Source: Penaeus vannamei
Lineage: Eukaryota > Arthropoda > Malacostraca > Decapoda > Penaeidae
DNA length: 15,000 nucleotides
NCBI RefSeq assembly: GCF_042767895.1
Contig: NC_091567.1
Location: forward strand, 15,223,847-15,238,846
Reading direction: 5' to 3'
Each line of letters starts with the position of its first letter. Position 1 is the first letter of the stretch. Shown here piece after piece: positions 1-8,945 of this stretch. Both the position numbers and the translations under genes were made by a program. Under the pieces are notes generated by a model, which saw nothing but the letters and a program-made list of their open reading frames with translations, was not told the origin of the DNA and ran no database searches.

Positions 1-650
1 AACTTTCCCTCTCCTACCTTCTATGCTTCTTCCTTTCCATCTCCTAGCTCCTGTGCCTCTTCCTTTCCCTCTCCTAGCTTCTATGCTTCTTCCTTTCCAT
101 CTCCTAGCTTCTGTACCTCTTCGTTTGCCTCTCATAGCTTCTCTGCCTCTTCCTTTCCCTCTCCTAGCTTCTGTGCCTCTTCCTTTCCCTCTCCTAGCTT
201 CTGTGCCTCTTCCTTTCCCTCTCCTAGCTTCTGTGCTTCTTCCTTTCCCTCTCCTAGCTTCTGTGCCTCTTCCTTTCCCTCTCCTAGCTTCTGTGCCTCT
301 TCCTTTCCCTCTCCTAGCTTCTGTGCCTCTTCCTCACCCTCTCCTAGCTTCTGTGCCTATTTCTTTCCCTCTCCTAGCTTCTTTGCTTCTTCCTTTCCCT
401 CTCCTAGCTTCTATGCTTCTTCCTTTCCCTCTCCTAGCTTCTGTGCCTCTTCCTTTCCCTCTCCTAGCTTCTGTACCTCTAACTTTCCCTCTCCTACCTT
501 CTATGCTTCTTCCTTTCCCTCTCCTAGCTCCTGTGCCTCTTCCTTTCCCTCTCCTAGCTTCTATGCTTCTTCCTTTCCATCTCCTAGCTTCTGTACCTCT
601 TCCTTTGCCTCTCATAGCTTCTCTGCCTCTTCCTTTCCCTCTCCTAGCTT
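1..650. repeat. 480-bp-offset duplicated block (1-170 and 481-650)
   Basis: Positions 1-170 and 481-650 match with only two differences (39 a versus c, 123 g versus c). They share several rare variants in the same order: ctaacttt or aacttt start, ctcctacctt, ctatgcttct, tagctcctg, ctgtacctc and ctctcatag. The offset of 480 bp is exactly 16 units, so this is a recent in-phase segmental duplication within the array. The first copy may begin before the window. Confidence 0.93.
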
Positions 651-707
651 CTATGCTTCTTCCTTTCCCTCTCCTAGCTTCTGTGCCTCTTCATTTCCCT
701 CTCCTAG

Positions 708-749
708 CTTCTATGCTTCTTCCTGTGCCTCTTCCATTGCCTCTCCTAG
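708..749. repeat. 42-bp length-variant unit (+12 bp)
   Basis: Between the ctt at 708 and the next at 750 there are 42 bp instead of 30. The unit carries an extra 12 bp in its middle (around 721-736, tcctgtgcct then cttccattgc), consistent with a partial internal duplication of cctctt-type sequence. It preserves three-base phase but moves the 30-bp register of everything downstream. A second +12 unit lies at 7436-7477. Confidence 0.93.
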
Positions 750-2070
750 CTTCTTTGCCTCTTGCTTTCCCTCTCCTAGCCTCTGTGCCTCTTCCTTTCC
801 CTCTCCTAGCTTCTGTGCCTCTTCCTTTCCCTCTACTAAATTCTGTGCCTCTTCCTTTCCCTCTCCTAGCTTCTGTGCCTCTTCCTTTCCCTCTTCTAGC
901 TTCTGTGCTTCTTCCTTTCCCTCTCCTAGCTTCTGTGCCTCTTCCTTTCCCTCTCTTAGCTTCTGTGCTTCTTCCTTTCCCTCTCCTAGCTTCTGTGCCT
1001 CTTTCTTTCCCTCTCCTAGCTTCTGTGTTTCTTCCTTTCCCTCTCCTAGCTTCTGTGCCTCTTCCTTTCCATCTCCTAGCTTCTGTGCCTCTTCCTTTCC
1101 CTCTCCTAGCTTCTGTGCTTCTTCCTTTCCCTCTCCTAGCTTCTGTGCCTCTTCCTTTGCCTGTCCTATCTTCTGTGCCTCTTCCTTTCCCTTTCCTAGC
1201 TTTTTTTCCTCTTACTTTCCCTCTCCTAGCTTCTGTGCCTCTTCCTTTCCCTCTCCTAGCTTCTGTGCCTCTTCCTTTCCCTCTCCTAGCTTCTGTGCCT
1301 CTTCCTTTCCCTCTCCTAGCTTTTGTACCTCTTCCTTTGCCTCTCCTAGCTTCAGTGCCTCTTCCTTTCCCTCTCCTAGCTTCTATGCTTCTTCCTTTCT
1401 CTCTCGTAGCTTCTGTGCCTCTTGCTTTCCCTCTCCTAGCTTCTATGCTTCTTCCTTTGCCTCTCCTAGCTTCTGTGCCTCTTCCTTTCCCTCTCCTAGC
1501 TTCTGTGCCTCTTCCTTTCCCTCTCCTAGCTTCTGTGCCTCTTCCTCACCCTCTCCTAGCTTCTGTACCTCTTCCTTTCCCTCTCCTAGCTTCTGTGCCT
1601 CTTCCTTTCCCTCTCCTAGCTTCTGTGCCTCTTCCTTTCCCTCTCCTAGCTTCTGTGCCTCTTCCTTTCCCTCTCCTAGCTTCTGTGCCTCTTCCTTTCC
1701 CTCTCCTAGCTTCTGTGCCTCTTCCTTTCCCTCTTCTAGCTTCTGTGCCTCTTGTTTTTCCTCTCCTTGCTACTGTGCCTCTTCCTTTCCCTCTCCTAGC
1801 TTCTGTGCTTCTTCCTTTCCCTCTCCTGGCTTCTGTGCCTCTTCCTTTGCCTGTCCTATCTTCTGTGCCTCTTCCTTTCCCTCTCTTAACTTCTGTGCCT
1901 CTTCCTTTCCCTCTCCTAGCTTCTGTGCCTCTTCCTTTCCGTCTCCTAGCTTCTGTGCTTCTTCCTTTCCCCCTCCTAGCTTCTGGGCCTCTTCCTTTCC
2001 CTCTCCTAGCTTCTGTGCCTCTTCCTTTTCCTCTCCTAGCGTCTTTGCCTCTGTCTTTCCCTCTCCTAGC
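750..2070. repeat. Homogenised near-consensus segment
   Basis: This segment consists almost entirely of the near-consensus subtype ending ctttccctctcctag. Units at 1591, 1621, 1651 and 1681 are identical, and the units on either side (1561 and 1711) differ by one base each. The low divergence compared with positions after 2430 suggests recent local amplification or gene-conversion-like homogenisation. Exceptions include a T-rich variant at 1200-1215 and a cttgtttttcct unit near 1750. Confidence 0.88.
1081..1860. repeat. 690-bp-offset duplicated block (1081-1170 and 1771-1860)
   Basis: The order ctgtgcttct unit, cctttgcctgtcctatc unit, near-consensus unit appears at 1081-1170 and again at 1771-1860, an offset of 690 bp (23 units). 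The rare gcctgtcctatc variant (1158-1170 and 1848-1860) is the diagnostic marker. Similarity beyond the three units cannot be told apart from background repeat similarity. Confidence 0.75.
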
Positions 2071-2428
2071 TTCTGTGCCTCGTGCTTTTCTTCTTCTAGA
2101 TTCTGTGCCTCTTCCTTTCCCTCTCCTAGCTTCTGTGCCTCTTCCTTACCCTCTCCTATCTTCTGTGCCTCGTGCTTTTCCTCTTCTAAATTCTGTGCCT
2201 CTTGCTTTTCCTCTTCTAGCCTCTGTGCCTCTTGCTTTTCCTCTTCTAGATTCTGTGCCTCTTACTTTTCCTCTTCTAGATTCCGTGCCTCTTGCTTTTC
2301 CTCTTCTCGCTTCTATGCCTTTTGCTTTACCTCTTCTAGCTTCTGTGCCTCTTGCTTTTCCTCTTCTAGCTTCTGTGCCTCTTGCTTTTCCTCTTCTAGC
2401 TTCTGTGCCTTTTGCTTTTCCTCTTTAG
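2071..2428. repeat. Subtype transition segment (cttgcttttcctcttctag units)
   Basis: From about 2071 the unit type changes from cttcctttccctctcctag to cttgcttttcctcttctag, often followed by attctg rather than cttctg. Two units with the rare cctcgtgc variant sit 90 bp apart (2071 and 2161). From 2191 on almost every unit is of the new subtype. On the purine strand this changes the decapeptide from LGEGKEEAQK-like to LEEEKQEAQN-like. The segment marks a domain boundary in the array. Confidence 0.85.
2400..2428. repeat. 29-bp length-variant unit (-1 bp)
   Basis: The unit ends cctctttag where its neighbours have cctcttctag, so one C is missing and all triplet frames shift here. It ends the first long + open frame, at 2428. 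The array then continues at 2429 in a new frame. Confidence 0.93.
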
Positions 2429-3177
2429 ATTCGGTGCCTCTTGCTTTTCCTACCCTAGCTTCTGTGCCTCTCCTTTTCCCTATCCTAGCTTCTGTGCCTC
2501 TTCCTTTCCCTCTCCTAGCTTCTGTGCCTCTTCCTTTCCCTCTGCTAGCTTCTTTGCCTCTTGCTTTTCCTCTCCTAGCTTCTGTGTTTCTTCTTCTCCG
2601 TTTCCTTTCCTCTGTGCCTCTTCCTTTCCTTCTCCTAGCTTCTGTGTCTCTTCCTTTCCCTCTCCTAGCCTCTGTGCCTCTTCCTCTCCCTCTCCTAGCC
2701 TCTGTGCCTCTTTCTTTCCTTCTCCTAGCTTCTGTGCCTCTTTCTTTCCCTCTCCTAGCTTCTGTGCCTCTTGCTTTCCCTCTCCTAGCTCTTCTGCCTC
2801 TTCCTTTTCCTCTCCTAGCTTTTGTGCCTCTTCCTTTCCCTCTCCTAGCTTTTGTGCCTCTTCCTTTCCCTCTCCTAGCTTCTGTGCCTCTTGCTTTCCC
2901 TCCTCTAGATGCTGTGCCTCTTCCTTTGCCTCTCCTAGCTTCTGTGCCTCTTGCTTTTCTTCTTCTAGCTTCTGTGCCTCTTCCTTTTCCTCTTCTAGCT
3001 TCTGTGCCTCTTTCTTTCCCTCTTCTAGATGCTGTGCCTCTTGCTTTCCCTCTCCTAGCTTCTGTGCCTCTTGCTTTTCCTCTCCTAGTTTCTGTGCCTC
3101 TTTCTTTCCCTCTCCTAGCCTCTGTGCCTCTTTCTTTCCTTCTCCTAGTTTATGTGCCTCGTTTTTCCCTCTCCTAG
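2429..3177. repeat. Mixed-subtype segment ending in a 29-bp unit
   Basis: There are 24 regular 30-bp units followed by a 29-bp unit at 3149-3177 (tttatgtgcctcgtttttcc context). Subtypes are interleaved: cttgcttttcct, ctttctttccct, cttcctctccct and near-consensus. The unit at 2579-2608 ends cctttcctttcctctg in place of the usual ctcctagcttctg and so lacks the CTAG; the same variant recurs near 6926, 8706, 8796 and 8886. Confidence 0.9.
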
Positions 3178-4435
3178 CTTCTGTGCCTCTTGCTTTCTCT
3201 CTTCTAGATTTTGTGCCTCTTCTTTTTCCTCTTCTAGCTTCTGTGCCTCTTGCTTTCCCTCTGCTAGCTTCTGTGCTTCTTCTTTTCCCTCTCCTTCCCT
3301 TGCCTCTTCCTTTCCCTCTCCTAGCTTATGTGCCTATTCCTCTCCCTTTACTAGCCTCTGTGCCTCTTTCCTTCCCTCTTCTAGCTTCTGTGCCTCTTTC
3401 TTTCCCTCTTCTTGCTTCTGTGCCTCTTCCTTTCCCTCTTCTACCTTCTGTGCCTCTTCCTTTCCCTCTCCTAGCCTCTGTGCCTCTTTCTTTCTCTCTC
3501 ATATCTTCTGTGCCTCTTCCTTTCTCTTTCCTAGCTTCTGTGCCTCTTCCTCTCCCTCTCCTAGCCTCTGTGCCTCTTTCTTTCCTTCTCCTAGCTTCTG
3601 TACCTCTTTCTTTTCCTCTCCTAGCTGCTGTGCCTCTTGTTTTTCCTCTCCTAGTTTCTGTGCCTCTTCCTTTCCCTCTCCTAACCTCTGTGCCTCTTCC
3701 TTTCCCTCTTATAGTTTCTGTGCCTCTTTCTTTCCCTCTCCTAGCTTCTGTGCCTCTTCCTTTTCCTCTCCTCGCTTTTGTGCCTCTTCGTTTCCCTCTC
3801 CTAGCTTCTATGCTTCTTCCTTTCCGTCTCCTAGCTTCTGTGCATCTTCCTTTTCCTCTCCTAGCTTCTTTGCCTCTTCATTTCCCTCTCCTAGCTTCTG
3901 TGCCTCTTGCTCTTCCTCTCTTAGCTTCTGTGCCTTTTGCTTTTCCTCTCCTAGCTCCAGTGCCTCTTGCTCTTCCTCTCCTAGCTTATTTGCCTCTTCC
4001 TTTCCCTCTCCTAGCTTCTGTGCCTCTTGATTTTCCTCTCTTACCTTCTGTGCCTTTTGCTTTTCCTCTCCTAGATTCTGTGCCTATTCCTTTCCCTCTC
4101 CTACCACCTTCTGTGCCTCTTGCTCTTCCTCTCCTAGATTTTGTGCCTCTTGATTTTCCTCTCTTAGCTTCTCTATCTCTCGATTTTCCTCTCCTAGCTT
4201 CTGTGCCTCTTCCTTTTCCTCTCCTAGCTTCTGTGCCTCTTCCTTTCCCTCTCCTAGCTTCTGTGCCTCTTTCTTTCCCTCTCCTAGCTTCTGTGCTTCT
4301 TGCTCTTCCTCTCCTACCTTCTTTGCCTCTTCCTTTCGCTCTCCTAGCTTCTGTGCCTCTTGATTTTCGTCTCTTAGCTTCTGTGCCTTTTGCTTTTCCT
4401 CTCCTAGCTTCTGTGCCTCTTTTTCCCTCTCGTAG
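3178..4435. repeat. Segment with three length changes (-3, +3, -2)
   Basis: Two units occupy 57 bp at 3268-3324 (ctccttcccttgcctc replaces the normal junction). A 33-bp unit at 4075-4107 carries ctaccacctt. A 28-bp unit at 4408-4435 reads cctctttttccctctcgtag. The first two keep triplet phase and the last breaks it. The segment introduces a recurring cassette of cttgctcttcct, near-consensus, cttgattttcctctcttag and ccttttgctttt units (about 3900-4060 and 4290-4400) that reappears around 5820-6130. Confidence 0.9.
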
Positions 4436-7435
4436 CTTATGTGTCTCTTGCTCTTCCTCTCCTAGCTTCTGTGCCTCTTGATTTTCCGCTCTTAGCTTCT
4501 GTGCCTCTTTCTTTCTCTCTCTTAGCTTCTGTGCCTCTTCCTTTCTCTCTCCTAGCTTCTGTGCCTCTTACTTTTCCTCTCCTAGCTTCTGTGCCTCTTC
4601 CTTTCCCTCTGCTAGCTTCTGTGCTTCTTTCTTTCCCTCTCCTAGCTTCTGTGCCTCTTGCTTTTCCTCTCCTAGCTTCTGTGCCTCTTCCTTTCCCTCT
4701 CCTATCTTCTGTGCCTCTTCATTTCCCTCTCTTAGTCTCTGTGCCTCTTCCTCTCCCTCTCCTAGCCTCTGTGCCTCTTTCTTTCCTTCTCCTAGCTTCT
4801 GTACCTCTTTCTTTCCCTCTCCTAGTTTCTGTGCCTCTTGCTCTTCCTCTCCAAGCTTCTGTGCCTCTTGATTTTCCTCTCTTAGCTTCTCTGCCTCTTG
4901 ATTTTCCTTTCCTAGCTTCTGTGCCTCTTCCTTTCCCTCTCCTAGCTTCTGTGCCTCTTGTTTTTCCTCTCCTAGCTTCTGCGCCTCTTCCTTTCCCTCT
5001 CCTAGCTTGCGTGCTTCTTCCTTTCCCTCTCCTAGCTTTTGTGCCTCTTGCTTTCCCTCTCCTTGCTTCTGTGCCTCTTTCTTTGTCTCTCTTATATTCT
5101 GTGCCTCTTGCTTTTCCTCTCTCAGCTTCTGTACCTCTAACTTTCCCTCTCCTAGCTTCTGTGCCTCTTGCTTTTCCTCTAATAGCTTTTGTGCCTCTTG
5201 TTTTTCCTCTCCTAGCTTCTGTGCCTCTTACTTTTCCTCTCCTAGCTTTTGTGCCTCTTCCTTTTCTTCTCCTAGCTTCTGTGCCCCTTGCGTACCCTCT
5301 CCTAGCTTCTGTGCCTCTTTCTTTTCCTCTCCTAGCTTCTGCGCTTCTAGCTTTTCCTCTCCTAGCCTCTGTGCCTATTGCTTTTCCTCTCCTAGATTTT
5401 GTGCCTCTTCCTTTCCCGCTCCTAGCTTTTATGCTTCTTCCTTTCCCTCTCCTAGCTTCTGTGCCTCTTCCTTTCCCTCTCCTAGCTTTTGTGCCTCTTC
5501 CTTTTCCTCTCCTAGCTTCTGTGCCCCTTGCTTTTCCTCTCCTAGCTTCTGTGCCTTTTTCTTTTCCTCTCCTAGCTTCTGTGCCTCTTGCTTTTCCTCT
5601 CCTACCTTCTGTGCCTTTTGCTTTTCCTCTCCTAGCTTTTGTGCCTCTTCCTTTCCCTCTCCTAGCTTCTGTGCTTCTTCCGTTCCCTTTCCTAGCTTCT
5701 GTGCCTCTTCCTTTTTCTCTCCTAGCTTCTGTGCCTCTTGCTTTTCCTCTCCTAGCTTCTGTGCCTCTTGCTTTTCCTCTCCTAGCTTCTTTGCCTCTTC
5801 CTTTCCCTCTCCTAGCTTCTGTGCCTCTTGCTCTTCCTCTCTTAGCTTCTGTGCCTTTTGCTTTTCCTCTCCTAGCTTCTGTGCCTCTTGCTCTTCCTCT
5901 CCTAGCTTCTGTGCCTCTTCCTCACCCTCTCCTAGCTTCTTTGCCTCTTCCTTTCCCTCTCCTAGCTTCTGTGCCTCTTGATTTTCCTCTCTTAGCTTCT
6001 GTGCCTTTTGCTTTTCCTCTCCTAGCTTCTGTGCTTCTTCCTTTCCCTCTCCTAGCTTCTGTGCCTCTTGCTCTTCCTCTCCTAGCTTCTGTACCTCTTG
6101 ATTTTCCTCTCTTAGCTTTTCTGCCTCTTGATTTTCCTCTCCTAGCTTCTGTGCTTCTTCCTCTCCCTCTCCTAGCTTCTGTGCCTCTTGCTTTTCCTCT
6201 CCTAGCTTCTGTGCCTCTTCCTTTCCCTCTCCTAGCTTCTGTGCCTCTTTCTTTCCCTCTCCTACTTTCTGTGCCTCTTCCTTTCCCTCCCCTAGCTTCT
6301 GTGCCTTTTCCTTTTTCTCTCCTAGCTTCTGTGCCTCTTCCTTTCCCTCTCCTAGCTTCTGTGCCTCTTGATTTCCCTCTCCTAGCTTCTGTGCCCCTTC
6401 CTTTCTCTCTCCTAGCTCCTGTGCCTCTTTTTTTCCCTCTCCTAGCTTCTGTGCCTCTTCCTTTCCCTGTCCTAGCTTCTGTGCCTTTTTCTTTCCCTCT
6501 CCTAGCTTCTGTGCCTCTTCCTCTCCCTCTCCTAGCTTCTGTGCCTCTTCCTTTCCCTCTCCTCGCTTCTGTGCCTCTTTCTCACACTCTCCTAGCCTCT
6601 GTGCCTCTTCCTTTCCCTCTCCTAGCTTCTGTGCCTCTTGCTTTTCCTCTTCTAGATTCTGTGCATTTTGCTTTTCCTCTCTTTGCTTCTATGCCTCTTG
6701 CTTTCCCTCTTCTAGCTTCTGTGCCTCTTGCTTTTCCTCTTCTACCTTCTGTCCCTCTTCCTATTCCTCTTCTAGCTTCTGTGCCTTTTGCTTTTCCTCT
6801 CCTAGCTTCTGTGCCTTTTGCTTTTCCTCACCTTGCTTCTGTGCCTCTTCCTTTCCCTCTCCTAGCTTCTGTGCCTCTTCCTTTCCCTCTCCTAGCTTCT
6901 TTGCCTATTCCCTTTCCTCTCCTAGCTTCTGTGTTTCTTCCTCTCCCTTTCCTTTCCTCTGTGCCTCTTTCTTTCCCTCTCCTAGCTTCTGTACCTCTTT
7001 CTTTCCCTCTCCTAGCTTCTGTGCCTCTTGTTTTTCCTCTCCTAGCTTATGTGCCTCTTGCTTTCCCTCTCCTAGCTTCTGTGCCTCTTTCTTTCTCTCT
7101 CTTATATTCTGTGCCTCTTGCTTTTCCTCTCCTAGCTTCTGTACCTCTAACTTTCCCTCTCCCAGCTTCTGCGCCTCTTGCTTTTCCTCTCCTAGCTTCT
7201 ATGCCTCTTCCTTTCCCTCTCCTAGCTTCTGTGCCTCTTGCATTTCCTCTCCTAGCTTTTGTGCCTCTTCCTTTTCTTCTCCTAGCTTCTGTGCCCCTTG
7301 CTTTTCCTCTTCTAGCTTCTGTGCCTCTTTCTTTTCCTCTCCTAGCTTCTGTGCCTCTAGCTTTTCCTCTCCTAGCTTCTGTGCCTCTTGCTTTTCCTCT
7401 CCTAGCTTTTGTGCCTCTTGCTTTTCCTCTCCTAG
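4436..7435. repeat. One hundred consecutive units of exactly 30 bp
   Basis: From the ctt at 4436 to the ctt at 7436 there are exactly 3000 bp and no net length change, although units differ from one another at many positions. Several frames therefore stay open across the whole segment. It contains the first members of the 2010-bp and 1211-bp duplicated blocks, and a stop-free run of the purine-strand decapeptide frame at 5432-6688. Confidence 0.9.
5432..6688 (-). other. Longest noted stop-free run of the charged decapeptide frame on the purine strand (not called as CDS)
   Basis: Read on the minus strand, the frame whose consensus decapeptide is LGEGKEEAQK has no stop between 6688 and 5432, about 419 codons. 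It is bounded by cta at 6689-6691 and tta at 5429-5431, which are stops on the minus strand. The predicted peptide is very rich in Glu, Lys, Gln, Gly and Ala, with a single Leu per ten residues. Eight of ten consensus codons here are one substitution from a stop, so an open run this long is less automatic than on the other strand. Against coding: stops are frequent elsewhere in the same frame (for example nine in 1-720), frameshifting units flank the segment, and most subtype differences change amino acids. No start context, splice signal or unique domain supports a gene. It could be a decayed repetitive exon or chance. Confidence 0.25.
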
Positions 7436-8070
7436 CTTCTGTTTCCCTTTCTATGCTTCTTCCTTTCCTTCTCCTAGCTTCTGTGCCTCTTCCTTTCCCT
7501 CTCCTAGCTTTTGTGCCTCTTCCTTTTCCTCTCCTAGCTTCTGTGCCTCTTCCTCTCCCTCTCCTAGCCTCTGTGCCTCTTCCTTTCTCTCTCTTATATT
7601 CTGTGCCTCTTTCTTTCCCTCCCCTAGCTTCTGTACCTCTTTCTTTCCCTCTCCTAGCTTCTGTGCCTCTAGTTTTTCCTCTCCTTGCTTCTGTGCCTCT
7701 TCCTCTCCCTCCCCTAGCCTCTGTGCCTCTTCCTTTCCCTCTCCTAGCTTCTGTGTCTCTTCTTTTCACTCTCATAGCTTCCTTGCCTCTTCCTTTTCTC
7801 TCCTAGCTTCTGTGCCTCTTGCTTTTCCTCTCCTAGCTTCTGTGCCTCTTGCATTTCCTCTTCTAGATTCTGTGTATTTTGCTTTTCCTCTCTTTGCTTC
7901 TATGCCTCTTGCTCTTCCTCTCCTAGCTTCTGTGCCTCTTGCTTTTCCTCTTCTACCTTCTGTCCCTCTTCCTATTCCTCTTCTAGCTTCTGTGCCGTTT
8001 GCTTTTCCTCTCCTAGCTTCAGTGCCTTTTGCTTTTCCTCACCTTGCTTCTGTGCCTCTTCCTTTCCCTC
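6631..8070. repeat. 1211-bp-offset duplicated block (6631-6860 and 7842-8070)
   Basis: Both regions contain, in order, cttctagattctgtg followed by an atttt unit (gcatttt or gtatttt), a ctctctttgcttctatgcc unit, a cttctaccttctgtccctc unit, cctattcctc, two ccttttgcttttcc-type units and a cttttcctcaccttgc unit. The offset of 1211 bp is 40 units plus the 12-bp insertion at 7441-7452 minus the 1-bp deletion at 7778-7806. These indels therefore lie between the copies rather than inside them. Confidence 0.9.
7436..7477. repeat. 42-bp length-variant unit (+12 bp)
   Basis: The unit reads cttctgtttccctttctatg and then returns to the normal repeat. Comparison with the homologous block near 5416-5440 shows 12 extra bases, gtttccctttct, at 7441-7452. 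Triplet phase is kept. It is the same size as the +12 event at 708-749, but the inserted sequence differs. Confidence 0.92.
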
Positions 8071-8549
8071 TCCTAGCTTCTGTGCCTCTTGCTCTTCCTC
8101 TCCTAGCTTCTGTGCCTTTTGATATTCCTCTCTTGGCTTCTCTGCCTCTTGATTTTCCTCTCCTAGCTTCTGTTCCTCTTCCTTTCCCTCTCGTAGCTTC
8201 TGTGCCTCTTGCTTTTCCTCTCCTAGCTGATGTGCCTCTTCCTTTCCCTCTCCTAGCTTCTGTGCCTCTTTCTTTTCCTCTCCTAGCTTCTGTGCCTCTT
8301 GTTTTTCCTCTCCTAGCTTCTGTGCCTCTTCCTCTCCCTCTCCTAGCCTCTGTGCCTCTTCCTTTCCCTCTCCTAGCTTCTGTGTCTCTTCTTTTCACTC
8401 TCATAGCTTCTTTGCCTCTTCCTTTTCTCTCCTAGCTTCTGTGCCTCTTGCTTTTCCTCTCCTAGCTTCTGTGCCTCTTGCTTTTCCTCTTCTAGATTCT
8501 GTGCATTTTGCTTTTCCTCTCTTTGCTTCTATGCCTCTTGCTTTCCCTC
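7630..8549. repeat. 629-bp-offset duplicated block carrying the same 1-bp deletion (7630-7920 and 8259-8549)
   Basis: Both copies contain cttcctctccctc, a tagcctctg unit, tctcttcttttcactctcatag, a cttcc or cttct ttgcc unit ending ccttttctctcctag, and then the cttctagattctgtg plus atttt marker. Each copy carries the same 29-bp unit (7778-7806 and 8407-8435). The offset of 629 bp equals 21 units minus that one base. The simplest reading is that one deletion occurred once and was then copied by a segmental duplication. Confidence 0.93.
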
Positions 8550-8675
8550 TTCTAGCTTCTGTGCCTTTTGCTTTTCCTTTCCTAGCTTCTGTGCCTTTTG
8601 CTTTTCCTAACCTTGCTTCTGTGCCTCTTCCTTTCCTTCTCCTAGCTTCTGTGCCTCTTCCTTTCCCTCTCCTAG

Positions 8676-8945
8676 CTTCTTTGCCTCTTGCTTTTCCTCT
8701 CCTAGTTTCTGTGTTTCTTACTCTTCCTTTCCTTTACTCTGTGCCTCTTCTTTTCCTTCTCCTAGCTTCTTTGCCTCTTGCTTTTCCTCTCCTAGCTTCT
8801 GTGTTTCTTCCTCTCCCTTTCCTTTCCTCTGTGCCTCTTGGTTTTCCTCTCCTAGCTTCTGTGTCTCTTGCTTTTCCTCTCCTAGCTTCTGTGTTTCTTC
8901 CTCTCCCTTTCCTTTCCTCTGTGCCTCTTCCTTTCCTTCTCCTAG
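8676..8945. repeat. 90-bp higher-order trimer repeated three times
   Basis: Three consecutive 90-bp blocks (8676-8765, 8766-8855, 8856-8945) share a three-unit order: a cttgcttttcctctcctag unit, a gtgtttctt unit that ends in ccttt instead of CTAG, and a unit starting actctg or cctctg. The middle unit (8706, 8796, 8886) has lost the CTAG junction. This is a clear small higher-order repeat. Single relatives of the middle unit occur at 2579 and 6926. Confidence 0.9.

Larger units (their letters stand above)
5071..7542. repeat. 2010-bp-offset duplicated block (5071-5520 and 7081-7542)
   Basis: The two regions share an ordered series of rare variants: ctctcttatattctg, ctgtacctctaactttcc, ctttcttttcttctcc, gtgccccttg, and a cctctagcttttcc or cttctagcttttcc unit. 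They continue through atgcttcttcc, a near-consensus unit and a tttgtgcctcttccttttcc unit. The offset is 2010 bp (67 units) up to about 7440 and then 2022 bp, because a 12-bp insertion (7441-7452) lies only in the second copy. Confidence 0.9.

Noticed and set aside
23..2428. Possible 801-residue protein of SVPLPFPLLA repeats on the + strand, and the similar frames at 4441-7806 and 10809-14432
   Set aside because: The frame cannot acquire a stop by one substitution of the consensus, begins at a mutated repeat codon, lacks any unique domain, and ends at simple 1-bp or similar indels while the same repeat continues in another frame.
2412..4481. Cys/Ser/Phe-rich + frame (FCASSFPSPS repeats), also seen at 3152-4030, 5007-5981 and 10955-12049
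   Set aside because: It is a second reading frame of the same DNA, and part of its length comes from switching register at length-variant units. Only the tgt codon is one change from a stop, so openness is expected.
7047..7775. Arg/Gly/Lys-rich minus-strand frame (ARRGKGRGTE repeats), resembling an RGG-type protein
   Set aside because: It is the repeat read in another frame, with repeated short interruptions along the window (pieces also at 334-615, 8039-8404, 12506-12745 and 13406-13621). It has no flanking domain and no distinct start context.
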